From Chloroflexota bacterium (GTDB lineage: Bacteria > Chloroflexota > Anaerolineae > UBA4142): a stretch of DNA of 64,000 nt. Of this stretch, positions 42,106 through 50,493 are shown in pieces. Made by a program: the position numbers and the translations under genes. Location: positions 1-64,000 of the forward strand of contig JACRBM010000042.1 in the NCBI GenBank assembly GCA_016219275.1, given 5' to 3'. The notes under the pieces are model-generated. The model searched no databases. It worked only from the letters and a program-made list of their open reading frames with translations, and was not told the origin of the DNA. Numbering within the stretch: the first letter of the stretch is position 1; each line of letters opens with the position of its first letter.

Positions 42106-43095
42106 ATGGCGACAAGAATCGAAAGTTTTGGAGATACAGCCAACGTCGAATTAACTATCCTGGTAGACAACCGCACGGATCAGTTGGTCGAGTCCACGGA
42201 ATCCGTCAAGCGATTTACGGATGCGCCTCTGCTGGCAGAACACGGTTTTGCCGCCCTGGTTCATCTCAAAGAGAGCGGCGCACGAATTCTCTGGGATGCC
42301 GGTTACACACGCATCGCCTTGTTGGAAAATTTGCGATGGATGAAAATGGATCCGGCGACGATCAATCAAATCGCGCTTAGTCACGGCGACGACGATCACA
42401 CAACTGCCGTGACGGAAATTCTCAAAGCGATGGACTTGAAGCCGCAACCGCGCCAATGGAATGCCGACGCAACATCCGAAACGATGCGCGCGTGGGCAGT
42501 CGGTCGCCGGGTTTCGATCATCGCGCACCCTGCCGCTTTCCGCGAACGGTGGATTTTGCGCGACGACGGTACGCGACGCGGACCGCTGCCAATTCCTCCA
42601 CGCGATGAATGGCAAGCCCTCGGCGGACAAATCGTTCTCTCGGAAGGACCTTGCCAACTTGCGCCGGGTGTCTGGACAACGGGCGCGATTCCGCGACGCA
42701 GTTTTGAAACTATCGGTGTGTCTCCGTTTTTGTACTATCGAGAAGGAAATACCTTCGTTAAAGATCAGATGGAAGATGACCAGGCATTGGTGATTCATCT
42801 TCGAGACAAAGGATTGGTGGTGCTTTCTGGTTGCGCGCATTCGGGCATCGTCAACACGGTGAATTACGCGCGTGAAATCAGTGGCGTAGAGCAGGTATTT
42901 GCCATCATCGGTGGTTTCCATCTTGCCCGGGCGAAAGCAGACCTTATTCAACGAACTATTTCGGAAATTGGCGCGCTCGATCCTCAACTCGTTGCGCCGT
43001 CGCACTGCAGTGGCTTCAAGACGACCATGCAATTTGCCGAACAGATGCCAGACGCATTCGTGCAGGCGCTCGTGGGTACGACGTACGCGTTTTAG
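42106..43095 (+). CDS. MBL-fold metallo-hydrolase (RFA-P synthase-like)
   Basis: 329 residues. Metallo-beta-lactamase fold with LSHGDDDHTTAV as the metal motif (HxDDDH form), ILSEGPCQLAPGVWTTG, VLSGCAHSGIVNTV and IIGGFHLARA. This pattern is that of the archaeal dihydropterin phosphate synthase-like branch, which acts on phosphate esters or thioesters. The specific substrate is unknown. It stands alone after a hairpin spacer. Confidence 0.85.
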   Translation: MATRIESFGDTANVELTILVDNRTDQLVESTESVKRFTDAPLLAEHGFAALVHLKESGARILWDAGYTRIALLENLRWMKMDPATINQIALSHGDDDHTTAVTEILKAMDLKPQPRQWNADATSETMRAWAVGRRVSIIAHPAAFRERWILRDDGTRRGPLPIPPRDEWQALGGQIVLSEGPCQLAPGVWTTGAIPRRSFETIGVSPFLYYREGNTFVKDQMEDDQALVIHLRDKGLVVLSGCAHSGIVNTVNYAREISGVEQVFAIIGGFHLARAKADLIQRTISEIGALDPQLVAPSHCSGFKTTMQFAEQMPDAFVQALVGTTYAF

Positions 43096-43132
43096 CGCGA
43101 ATGCCGGTTTGGTTTGCGATCTCGGAGAGACG

Positions 43133-43335
43133 TTAAAATTTGTTTTCGAACGTGATCGCTTGCTCGTCGCCCTTGGTCGGTGATTCAACAACAAATTCCA
43201 CGTCTGGCGTACATTCCGTACGCGCAGGACGAACTGTGGTTCGTGGATTGAGCGCGTGGATGCCGCCGCGCGATGAATCAAAAAGGGCAAACCGAACCCG
43301 GTATGCCCTTGCGCTTCTTCGAGCGAAAAATCATT
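43133..43335 (-). other. possible gene remnant between chrA and the MBL gene
   Basis: On the minus strand a frame is open through most of this gap and ends at TAA 43133-43135. It reads protein-like text such as SRGGIHALNPRTTV and VEFVVESPTKGDEQAITF, but lacks a clear start and overlaps other open frames. It could be the 3' end of a decayed gene or chance. Confidence 0.3.
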
Positions 43336-43866
43336 TTAACGCCACAGCAAGCCAATCAACGCGCCGACGAGAATGAGCATCCACGCTTCGATTTTCGAGA
43401 ACAACAGAATGCCCAGCGCCGCCAGCGCGAGGAGCACGGACAGCGGTTCCTGGATCATCGTCGTCGCCAGGCGCAACGAGACCGCGACCAACACGGCAAC
43501 CGCCGCTGGCTTGACGCCGTTGAGAAACGCGCGCACCCAGCGCGAATGGCGGACGCGTTGAAAGTATCGCGTCGTCAGAATCACGAGCAAGATACCTGGC
43601 GCGTAAATCGCAATCGTCGCGACAAGCGCGCCGCCGATGCCGGCGACCTTGTAACCGACGAACGTCGCCAGAATCGTGATCGGACCGGGCGTGACCTGAC
43701 CGAGCGCGAGACCGTCCAGAAATTCCTTGTGCGTCAGCCATTGCTGACCGATCACGATTTCATCTTCGATCAACGCGACGATGACCAAGCCGCCGCCAAA
43801 GATCAGCGCGCCCATCTTGGCGAACGTGATCGCGAGTTCCCAGAGTGTCATCAACTCCGGCGACAT
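43336..43866 (-). CDS. short-chain chromate transporter family protein ChrA, second half
   Basis: 176 residues, starting MSPELMTLWELAITFAKMGALIFGGG with the GGG motif of one CHR domain. LALGQVTPGPITILATFVGY gives the conserved QVTPGP. It overlaps the first-half gene by 16 bases; together they equal one full ChrA. The short pairs are thought to function as heterodimers. Chromate or sulfate-like anions are possible substrates; a sulfur operon upstream makes an anion link plausible. Confidence 0.85.
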   Translation of the reverse strand: MSPELMTLWELAITFAKMGALIFGGGLVIVALIEDEIVIGQQWLTHKEFLDGLALGQVTPGPITILATFVGYKVAGIGGALVATIAIYAPGILLVILTTRYFQRVRHSRWVRAFLNGVKPAAVAVLVAVSLRLATTMIQEPLSVLLALAALGILLFSKIEAWMLILVGALIGLLWR

Positions 43867-44390
43867 TGCCACCACTCCCAACCGATCCCCGCCACACCTG
43901 CGAGCAATAACACGACGACGATATTCGCGTTCAACGCGACAATCGCCGCAAACACTAAAAGCGCGACGGCGATATGAAATCGTTGCGCGATCGCAGTGCG
44001 TCCCAGCCGATAGCATGAAACCAGGATGAGCGCGATGACGACCGGATTCATCCCCCACAAAATGCGCGTTGCCGCCGGGGTGTCGCCATATTCGAAATAC
44101 AACGAACTCAAAACGAGGAGAATGGCGAATGCCGGAAAGAGGAAACCGAACGCGGCGATGAGCGCGCCGGGCAATCCTTTCAGGCGATAGCCGCAATACA
44201 CCGCGACCATCGTCGCGGTGGGTCCCGGCAACATTTGGCACATGCTCAAGCCCGCCAGAAAATCGTCGCGCGCGAGCCAGCCGCGTCGTTCGACGATTTC
44301 GTTCTGGATGTTGGAGATGTGCGCGACCATGCCGCCAAAACTGGTCGCGCCCAGTTTGAGAAACGCGTGCGCGAGTTGCAATGAGGTCAT
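43851..44390 (-). CDS. short-chain chromate transporter family protein ChrA, first half
   Basis: 179 residues from the ATG at 44390, overlapping the hdrB stop as ATGA. MTSLQLAHAFLKLGATSFGG and MCQMLPGPTATMVAVYCGY are the CHR-domain marks. About six membrane segments. Translationally coupled to hdrB and to the second half, hence part of the sulfur/redox operon. Confidence 0.85.
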   Translation of the reverse strand: MTSLQLAHAFLKLGATSFGGMVAHISNIQNEIVERRGWLARDDFLAGLSMCQMLPGPTATMVAVYCGYRLKGLPGALIAAFGFLFPAFAILLVLSSLYFEYGDTPAATRILWGMNPVVIALILVSCYRLGRTAIAQRFHIAVALLVFAAIVALNANIVVVLLLAGVAGIGWEWWQCRRS

Positions 44391-45193
44391 ATCCCAAATG
44401 CCGCCGTCATCAGTTGCGTAAAATACGAAACCTGGATGTTGTATTTCACCCCGAAGCGTTTTTCGATCGTACTCTGCTTGTCGTCTAGACTCATTTTGCA
44501 CAGCGGACACGCCACCGCAATGCGCCGCGCGCCGGCGTTCTGCGCTTCGTCTAACACGCGTCTGCTCGCGACGAGCGCCGCGTCGGGATGCGTAAGCAAA
44601 AGCGAGCCGCCGCAACAACGCGTCTTTGCGGCGAACGGCAACACCGTCGCGCCGAGCGCGTTCAGCAAATCGTCGAGCATCATCGGATTCGCGTCCGACG
44701 CTTCAATCGCGATGTCGCGCGGGCGCGTGAGCAGACAGCCATAGTACGCCACGACGCGCAGGTCGCGCAAGGGTCGTGTCACTTTTTCCGCGATGCGCGC
44801 GAATCCAATCTCGCGCGCGAAGATTTCGAGCGGATGCGCGACGCGCACCGGTTCGGTGTACTCCAAGCCCAGCGATTTCAACGCCGCGTTCACGCGCGTG
44901 CGCGTCCCGGTGTCTTGCAACGCGTGCGCGGTGTGCGCGAGATTATTGTAACACATACTGCACGGCGCGAAAAGTCGCGCCGATTTTTTTTGCGCGAGCG
45001 CGAGCGTGCGCGCCGCCAATGCCAACCCCAACGTTTCGTCGAGCGAACGCGCGGCGGTCGCGCCACAGCACGCCCAATCGCGCACCTCGGCGAGTTCGAT
45101 TCCCAAATGTTTCGCGACGAGTTGAAACGATTGATCGTACGCGCGCGCCATTCCGTGGAGCGAGCATCCCGGCACGTATTGATACTGGGTCAT
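44387..45193 (-). CDS. hdrB: heterodisulfide reductase-like subunit HdrB (CCG domains)
   Basis: 268 residues with two cysteine-rich CCG regions: WACCGATAARS with FAPCSMCYNN, and KTRCCGGSLLLTHPD with VACPLCKMSL. In methanogens these hold the catalytic non-cubane iron-sulfur clusters that split disulfides. It overlaps hdrC by four bases (ATGA). In Apr-linked versions the unit passes electrons to or from the APS reductase or quinone; its real partner here is not known. Confidence 0.9.
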   Translation of the reverse strand: MTQYQYVPGCSLHGMARAYDQSFQLVAKHLGIELAEVRDWACCGATAARSLDETLGLALAARTLALAQKKSARLFAPCSMCYNNLAHTAHALQDTGTRTRVNAALKSLGLEYTEPVRVAHPLEIFAREIGFARIAEKVTRPLRDLRVVAYYGCLLTRPRDIAIEASDANPMMLDDLLNALGATVLPFAAKTRCCGGSLLLTHPDAALVASRRVLDEAQNAGARRIAVACPLCKMSLDDKQSTIEKRFGVKYNIQVSYFTQLMTAAFGI

Positions 45194-45702
45194 CGCGCCG
45201 ACCCCTGAGCGAGAATTTCTTGAATCATGCGCGTGAGCGATTTGGCATCGTCAATCCTACCCGGCGCGAGCGCGAGTTCGCCGCGCCGCGCGAGCCGCAG
45301 TCCCATCTCGACGTGCGGCAACAACACGCTCATGCCGACGCGCCGCGCGTATGCTAGCATCAACTCCGGCTCGAACACGATGCCGCGCTTGCGAACGTTT
45401 TCGACAAACTCGCGATAGAACCACACGTTCGAATTGAGGATGCCGCGCGTTTCCGCAACGCGTTTGAGCCGCATCATCAAGTCCGCAATGTCAATCCCGC
45501 GCGGACAATATGTCGTGCAACTGTAGCAGGTCGCGCACAGCCAAAACGTATTCGCGTTGAGTGCGTCGTCCATGTAACCGAGCTGAATCAGTCGAATAAG
45601 CAAGCGCGGCGTGTGATCCATCGCGAACGCCATCGGGCATCCGCCCGCGCAGCGCCCGCACTGGTAACACGCTCGCGCAATGTTGGTGATTTGGGCATCC
45701 AT
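45190..45702 (-). CDS. hdrC: heterodisulfide reductase-like subunit HdrC (ferredoxin)
   Basis: 170 residues. Two 4Fe-4S motifs, CYQCGRCAGGCP and CATCYSCTTYCP, followed by a helical C-terminus. The ATG overlaps the last base of the hdrA stop (TAATG) and its stop overlaps hdrB, so all three are made together. Carries electrons between HdrA and HdrB. Confidence 0.92.
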   Translation of the reverse strand: MDAQITNIARACYQCGRCAGGCPMAFAMDHTPRLLIRLIQLGYMDDALNANTFWLCATCYSCTTYCPRGIDIADLMMRLKRVAETRGILNSNVWFYREFVENVRKRGIVFEPELMLAYARRVGMSVLLPHVEMGLRLARRGELALAPGRIDDAKSLTRMIQEILAQGSAR

Positions 45703-48035
45703 TATTTGAACGGACTCGGTCCCAAACGGAGTAAATCAGTAACGAAGGTCCGGATGTGTTGCGCGTACGCCGCCGCATCGTTGATGCCCAGGTTCAACAT
45801 CTTGATTCGCTCCGGCTCGACCATCATGCGCTTGAGCGTCTCTTGCATATTCGCCAAGCGCGTCCGCGCGAGATCGCTCCCCTGGACGAAATGGCACTGC
45901 TTGGAATCGCATCCGAAAATCATCACGCCGTCAATCCCGGCGGAGAGCGCATCCGTCACCCACGCGACGTTGATCGAACCGGCGCACGGCGCCGGGATCG
46001 TCACGACATTCGCGGGATATACAAGCCCTTGTTGCCCGGCGAGATCGGCGGCGGGATACGCGTCGTTCGCGCAGAGGAACGCGAGGATCGTCGGTTGTTC
46101 CTTGCCGGCAAACCCTGGATTGATCGCCGCGATCATTTGCGCGCCTTGCTTGATGCTGAAATTCTTGAGCGAGATTACGCGCATCGGACACGCGCCCTGG
46201 CAAATGCCGCACTGCCGGCATTTCAAATAATCCGGCGCGGGGTACCCGGTCGCGTCCCAGTAGTACGCGTCGAACGGACACTCTTCCATGCACCGTTTGC
46301 ACTTGTCACACTTGGTCTTGTCCAACACCGGCACCGTCGGACGAATTTCGATTTGCTGGCGCAACGACGCCATCGCCTTCATCGCCGCGCCACCCGCGCT
46401 TTTCACCGCGGTCATCACATCCATCGGACCCTGGGTCGCGCCCGCGGCGTAAATGCCGGCGCGTTGCGTATCGTACGGAAAACACTGGACATGCCCGGCG
46501 GCGAATCCGCCCGCCGATTGCGCGGTTGGCGAAATCGTTTGCGTCCACGCGCCATTCGGTTGGATGCCGGTCGCCAGCACAACCATATCCGCGCACAGTT
46601 CGATTTGCCGCGCAGACAAGGTGTCCTCCGCGCGCACGGTGAGTTGTTTCGTCGTCGCGTCTTCGACAATCTCGAATGGATTGCCGCGCACGAAAATCGC
46701 GCCATGCTTTTCTTGCGCTTCGCGATAGAGTAATTCCGCATCGCCAATCGCGCGCATGTCCATGTAGAACACCGTCACGCGCGCATCGGGATTCAGTTCT
46801 TTGATGTACGCGATTTGTTTGAGCGTGACCGCGCAGCAAATCTGCGAGCAGTACGGCAAGTGCGCGACATCGCGACTGCCGACGCACTGGATAAACGCGA
46901 TGTCGCCGACCGGCGCGCCGTCGGACACGCGCGCGAGTGTGCCATCGGTGAAGCCATCGCGCGACGCGACGCGTTCGAATTCGAGATTCGTCACGACGTT
47001 GGCGAATCGTCCATAGCCGTACCGCTCGACCGCGCGCGCGTCGAATGGTTCCCACCCTGTCGCCATCACGATGCCGCCGACGTTCACATTCTCGCGCGAC
47101 GCGGTCGCGTCGAGTTGAATCGCGTGCGTGGGACACGCGCCGACGCACGCGTTACAATCGGGCGGGCAGAGTTCACGATCAATCACGTACGCGCGCGGGT
47201 TGGCGAACGCGTGCGGCAGGTAAATCGCTTTGGTCGTCCGGCGTCCAAATTCAAACGGATCGCTCCGCGTGGCTGGGCACACCTCCGCACATTTGCCACA
47301 CGCGTTGCATTGCGCCGCGTCCACATAGCGCGGCTCGCGGCGCAAGGTAACATCGAAATTTCCCGGCGAGCCGGCAATCGTCTCGACCTGGGTCTGCGTG
47401 TGCATCGCAACGCGCGCATCGCGTTTGGTCCGTTCGACGATAAAATCCACGCCGCACTGCGGCGGACACATGCGCGGGAAATACTTGTGCAAACCGACGA
47501 CGCGCCCGCCGAGATACGGTTGTTTTTCGATCAGCGTCACTTGAACGCCGGCGGCAACGAGATCGGATGCTGCGCTCAACCCGGCGATGCCGCCGCCGAC
47601 GACGAGCGCGCGGTTGACGCCGGGAAAAGTGAGCGGCGTTAACGGTTCGAGCAAACGCGCTTTCGCCAGCGACATCGCGATCAGCGTTTTGGCTTTGCGC
47701 GTGGCTTGCTCCGGCGCGTCCGCGTGCGGCAACGCGCACTGCTCCAAGATGTTGCAGCGTTCGATGAGGTACGGATTCAGTCCAGCATCTGCCAATGCTT
47801 GCTCAATCGCCTCTTTGTGCGCGCGCGGCGAACACCCCGCGATCACGACGCGATCAATCGCACCGCTCTGCATGTCCGCGCGCACCAGCGCGAGACCGTC
47901 GGCGCTACAAACATTCGCGTGCTCGCGACAAAGCGCGACGCCTTTCGCTTTCGTCAGTTCTTTCGCGAGCGCAGCCGTGACGATGACATTCGACACGCGT
48001 CCGTTGCACTGGCAAATGTACAGACCGATGGGCAT
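45702..48035 (-). CDS. hdrA: HdrA-like flavoprotein with C-terminal MvhD domain
   Basis: 777 residues from ATG 48035 (AGGAG 7 bases upstream). N-terminal Fe-S region (CQCNGRVSNVI), FAD site ALVVGGGIAGLSAASDL near residue 145, and several ferredoxin motifs: CNACGKCAEVCP, CPPDCNACVGACP, CDKCKRCMEECP and CRQCGICQGACP. The last 130 residues are an MvhD-like domain (LAFLCANDAYPA...; FGCDSKQCHF) that links HdrA to a hydrogenase or other donor. HdrA is the flavin bifurcation site in known complexes. The fusion saves a separate MvhD gene. It could serve the role of QmoA/QmoB beside the APS reductase. Confidence 0.9.
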   Translation of the reverse strand: MPIGLYICQCNGRVSNVIVTAALAKELTKAKGVALCREHANVCSADGLALVRADMQSGAIDRVVIAGCSPRAHKEAIEQALADAGLNPYLIERCNILEQCALPHADAPEQATRKAKTLIAMSLAKARLLEPLTPLTFPGVNRALVVGGGIAGLSAASDLVAAGVQVTLIEKQPYLGGRVVGLHKYFPRMCPPQCGVDFIVERTKRDARVAMHTQTQVETIAGSPGNFDVTLRREPRYVDAAQCNACGKCAEVCPATRSDPFEFGRRTTKAIYLPHAFANPRAYVIDRELCPPDCNACVGACPTHAIQLDATASRENVNVGGIVMATGWEPFDARAVERYGYGRFANVVTNLEFERVASRDGFTDGTLARVSDGAPVGDIAFIQCVGSRDVAHLPYCSQICCAVTLKQIAYIKELNPDARVTVFYMDMRAIGDAELLYREAQEKHGAIFVRGNPFEIVEDATTKQLTVRAEDTLSARQIELCADMVVLATGIQPNGAWTQTISPTAQSAGGFAAGHVQCFPYDTQRAGIYAAGATQGPMDVMTAVKSAGGAAMKAMASLRQQIEIRPTVPVLDKTKCDKCKRCMEECPFDAYYWDATGYPAPDYLKCRQCGICQGACPMRVISLKNFSIKQGAQMIAAINPGFAGKEQPTILAFLCANDAYPAADLAGQQGLVYPANVVTIPAPCAGSINVAWVTDALSAGIDGVMIFGCDSKQCHFVQGSDLARTRLANMQETLKRMMVEPERIKMLNLGINDAAAYAQHIRTFVTDLLRLGPSPFK

Positions 48036-48053
48036 CAAGTACTCCTGAAAATA

Positions 48054-48186
48054 GGACGCGGATTAACGCGGATAAAAATAAACGTAAGCATTCAGTTCAT
48101 CCTGCCATTGCAAACACAGTGCGTTCGCAATGACACCCGACAGGTTTCAAATGAACATCCGCGTTTGTCCGCGTTCACCCGCGTCC
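48054..48186. repeat. inverted repeat family B, copy 3
   Basis: GGACGCGGATTAACGCGGAT (48054-48073) and its near-complement ending CACCCGCGTCC (48157-48186) flank 80 bases that also contain CATTGCAAAC/GTTCGCAATG words. It separates aprB from hdrA. Confidence 0.75.
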
Positions 48187-48192
48187 AAATTT

Positions 48193-48519
48193 TTACTCGT
48201 CGTTGCGTGTTCGGACGACGAAGCGTTCGACCTTGCCGTTGATGTCCACGCAAGTCCAGGTGATCTTGTTCGTGCCCATCAGCGGAATCAGTTTCGCGCG
48301 ATAGTAACCCAGTTGATACGGCGCTTTGGTTTCGAGCGCGCCTTGCGGGCAAATCTTGACGCACGACATACAATCCCAGCAATCACGCGGGGAATGGCAA
48401 TATCCTTTTTTCGTCTCTAGGTGCAGCGTCATCAAATCGCCGGGACAGACTTGCTCGCAGAGCGGTTCGTGTTCGGCTTTGCACCCATCGCATTTGTTTA
48501 CATTTACTCGTGGCGGCAT
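48193..48519 (-). CDS. aprB: adenylylsulfate (APS) reductase beta subunit, ferredoxin type
   Basis: 108 residues. VNVNKCDGCKAEHEPLCEQVCPGDLM and CWDCMSCVKICPQGAL hold two 4Fe-4S clusters. IPLMGTNKITWTCVDINGKVERF matches the C-terminal AprB extension that wraps the alpha subunit. Together these are specific to AprB, although it is shorter than the roughly 150 residues of some. AAGGAGAG precedes the ATG. Delivers electrons to AprA. Confidence 0.85.
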   Translation of the reverse strand: MPPRVNVNKCDGCKAEHEPLCEQVCPGDLMTLHLETKKGYCHSPRDCWDCMSCVKICPQGALETKAPYQLGYYRAKLIPLMGTNKITWTCVDINGKVERFVVRTRNDE

Positions 48520-48540
48520 AGCTCTCCTTCATAAAATTGC

Positions 48541-48582
48541 CAAAGGTGCCAAAGCAGAATTTTGGCATGTTTGGCACCTTTG
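48541..48582. repeat. perfect 13-bp hairpin between aprA and aprB
   Basis: CAAAGGTGCCAAA pairs with TTTGGCACCTTTG around a 16-base loop. No T-run. Probably an intercistronic RNA hairpin. Confidence 0.75.
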
Positions 48583-48583
48583 T

Positions 48584-50338
48584 CTACGGTTTATACCGAT
48601 CCCCCGGCACCATCTGCTCGTACGGTCGCGTGAACACATGCACCGCGCCGGTTGCCGGGTCGCGTTTCGAGTTCACAAAGCAATCGAATTTCGCGTCGTT
48701 CTTTTCCGGAAAATCGGTGCGCGTTTGCCAACCGGGCCAGCGCGTCTCTTCGCGAAACAACAAGTGATGCAAGAGAACCTGGGCAACGTCGAGGCGATCC
48801 ACAACCTCGTGCGCCTCCATCAACTCGTGCAGATTGTGGACGACGAGATATTTCGTCTGGTCTTGGAGGATGCGGATATTCTTGAGCGCGTACTCCAACC
48901 CCTGGCGATTCATGCGGAAGAATTGATGGATGCCGCCGGCGTACTCATCCATCAATCGTTGCATCCGTTCTTCCATCTCGCGCGGTGAAACGCCATCGTC
49001 CTCGACCTGGCGCACGGCGGGCGCGAACACGCGCGCCTTTTCATACGCGATTTGTTGCGCGTCCACGTGTGGTGCGCTTTGCTTGGCGATGTACTCGACC
49101 GCGCCGCGCGCCGCGAGCATTCCTTCCGCCGCGCAGCCGCCGACGAACTTGTTCGGCGCGCCGCCGGCGACATCGCCGGACGCAAAGAGACCCTGCATCG
49201 TCGTACTGCGTTTGACATCCACCCAGTACCCGCTCGCCGTATGCCCGCCGACGATGTACGGATCGTTGCCGTAAATTTCGATCGGCTCTTGGCTCACATC
49301 TTGCGCGCGACTCGCGAGGAACAAGACGAACGCCGGGCGCTCGTTGAGATAGTCCACCTTCATATCTTTGATCTGTTCCGGCGTCATGCCGCGTGTGTCC
49401 ACGTAACACGGACCGCGCCCGGCGAGCCATTCTTCCATCGGCACATTCGCGCGGATGAAACGCGGCGCGGATTCACCGCCGAGATGCGCGTAGCGTTCTT
49501 GCAAAACCTTTTCGCCTTGCGCGTTGATCATCGGCGTTTCGTACCCGACCGAAATCGTGTCAATCGGTCCGTTGAAATCTTTCGTGCGCGTCGCGCACCA
49601 GCGCATCTCGAACGTCGTCATCTCCGCGCCGGCGCGAATGCCCATCGCGTACCCCGTGCCGACGTTGAACGGGCAGTACCACAGTTGGTGATGACTGTCG
49701 ATGCTGTCGGCTTGGTACGGTTTGTAGATGCCCGCCGCGCCGCCGGTCGAGACAATCGTCGCTTTCGCTTTGACGACGTAGAATTTGTTCTCGCGCACGC
49801 TAAAGCCCATCGCGCCGATCACGCGCGCGCCGTCGGTGAGAAAGTTGGTCGCGACGACGCGGTTGAGAATTTCGCAACCGTACTCGCGCACCTTTTCCGC
49901 GAGGATCACTTTCATCTCCGACCCTTTGATCGTAATGTCCCACTTGCCGCGCGTGTGGTACTCGTCGCCGTCTTCCTCTTTGTCAATCGGCAAGCCCCAC
50001 TTTTCCCATTCTTCGGTCGGTTGATTCAACACCTCAGCGAGCGTCGTCATCAAGTCTTCGCGAATGATGCCACCGGCTTGACTGCGACTCCAACGCACGA
50101 ATTGTTCGACGGTGCGCCCTTTCTTGATGTAGGTGTTGATCGCGTCCATTCCGCCGGCGAGACAACCACTGCGATCAATGTGCGCTTTTTCCATCAAGGT
50201 CACGCGCAGTTGCGGATTTTGCTTTTTCGCTTCAATCGCGGCAAAGCATCCCGAATTGCCCGCGCCGATGATGAGCAAATCGGTATCGAGGACAACTTCT
50301 TGAACTTGGTCTACACTGCTTGGCAGTTTTTCAGTCAT
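48584..50338 (-). CDS. aprA: adenylylsulfate (APS) reductase alpha subunit, FAD flavoprotein
   Basis: 584 residues, somewhat shorter than classic AprA (about 620-660). FAD site LLIIGAGNSGCFAAIEAK. AprA marks seen: HIDRSGCLAGGMDAINTY, TRGKWDITIKG, RWCATRTKDFNGP (substrate Arg), AGRGPCYVDTRGM and DPYIVGGHTASGYW (active-site His). It reduces APS to sulfite and AMP, or the reverse in sulfur oxidisers. Direction cannot be told; no ATP sulfurylase or sulfite reductase gene is here. Related fumarate-reductase-type flavoproteins are the main alternative, but an AprB gene next door supports APS reductase. Confidence 0.8.
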   Translation of the reverse strand: MTEKLPSSVDQVQEVVLDTDLLIIGAGNSGCFAAIEAKKQNPQLRVTLMEKAHIDRSGCLAGGMDAINTYIKKGRTVEQFVRWSRSQAGGIIREDLMTTLAEVLNQPTEEWEKWGLPIDKEEDGDEYHTRGKWDITIKGSEMKVILAEKVREYGCEILNRVVATNFLTDGARVIGAMGFSVRENKFYVVKAKATIVSTGGAAGIYKPYQADSIDSHHQLWYCPFNVGTGYAMGIRAGAEMTTFEMRWCATRTKDFNGPIDTISVGYETPMINAQGEKVLQERYAHLGGESAPRFIRANVPMEEWLAGRGPCYVDTRGMTPEQIKDMKVDYLNERPAFVLFLASRAQDVSQEPIEIYGNDPYIVGGHTASGYWVDVKRSTTMQGLFASGDVAGGAPNKFVGGCAAEGMLAARGAVEYIAKQSAPHVDAQQIAYEKARVFAPAVRQVEDDGVSPREMEERMQRLMDEYAGGIHQFFRMNRQGLEYALKNIRILQDQTKYLVVHNLHELMEAHEVVDRLDVAQVLLHHLLFREETRWPGWQTRTDFPEKNDAKFDCFVNSKRDPATGAVHVFTRPYEQMVPGDRYKP

Positions 50339-50373
50339 GGACTAAACTCCTTCATGTATCCAGACACATAGTG

Positions 50374-50484
50374 TCATTGCGAGGAGTGGAGCGACGACCC
50401 TGACACTTGCGTTCCCGCCAGAGCAAGTGAGCAATCTCCAACAAGCAAATGGGAGATTGCTTCGCACACTGCGCTCGCAATGAC
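50374..50484. repeat. inverted repeat family G (GTCATTGCGAGG type), copy 1
   Basis: GTCATTGCGAGGAG at one end and CGCTCGCAATGAC at the other, with GCAATCTCC and GGAGATTGCTTCG-like inner arms. Family widely seen between genes of many bacteria. Second copy at 55827-55905. Confidence 0.85.
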
Positions 50485-50493
50485 AACGACGCG

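Noticed and set aside
42151-43290. Long minus-strand frame opposite the MBL-fold gene
   Set aside because: The plus-strand frame has the metal motif and a ribosome site; the minus frame has none and is antisense.
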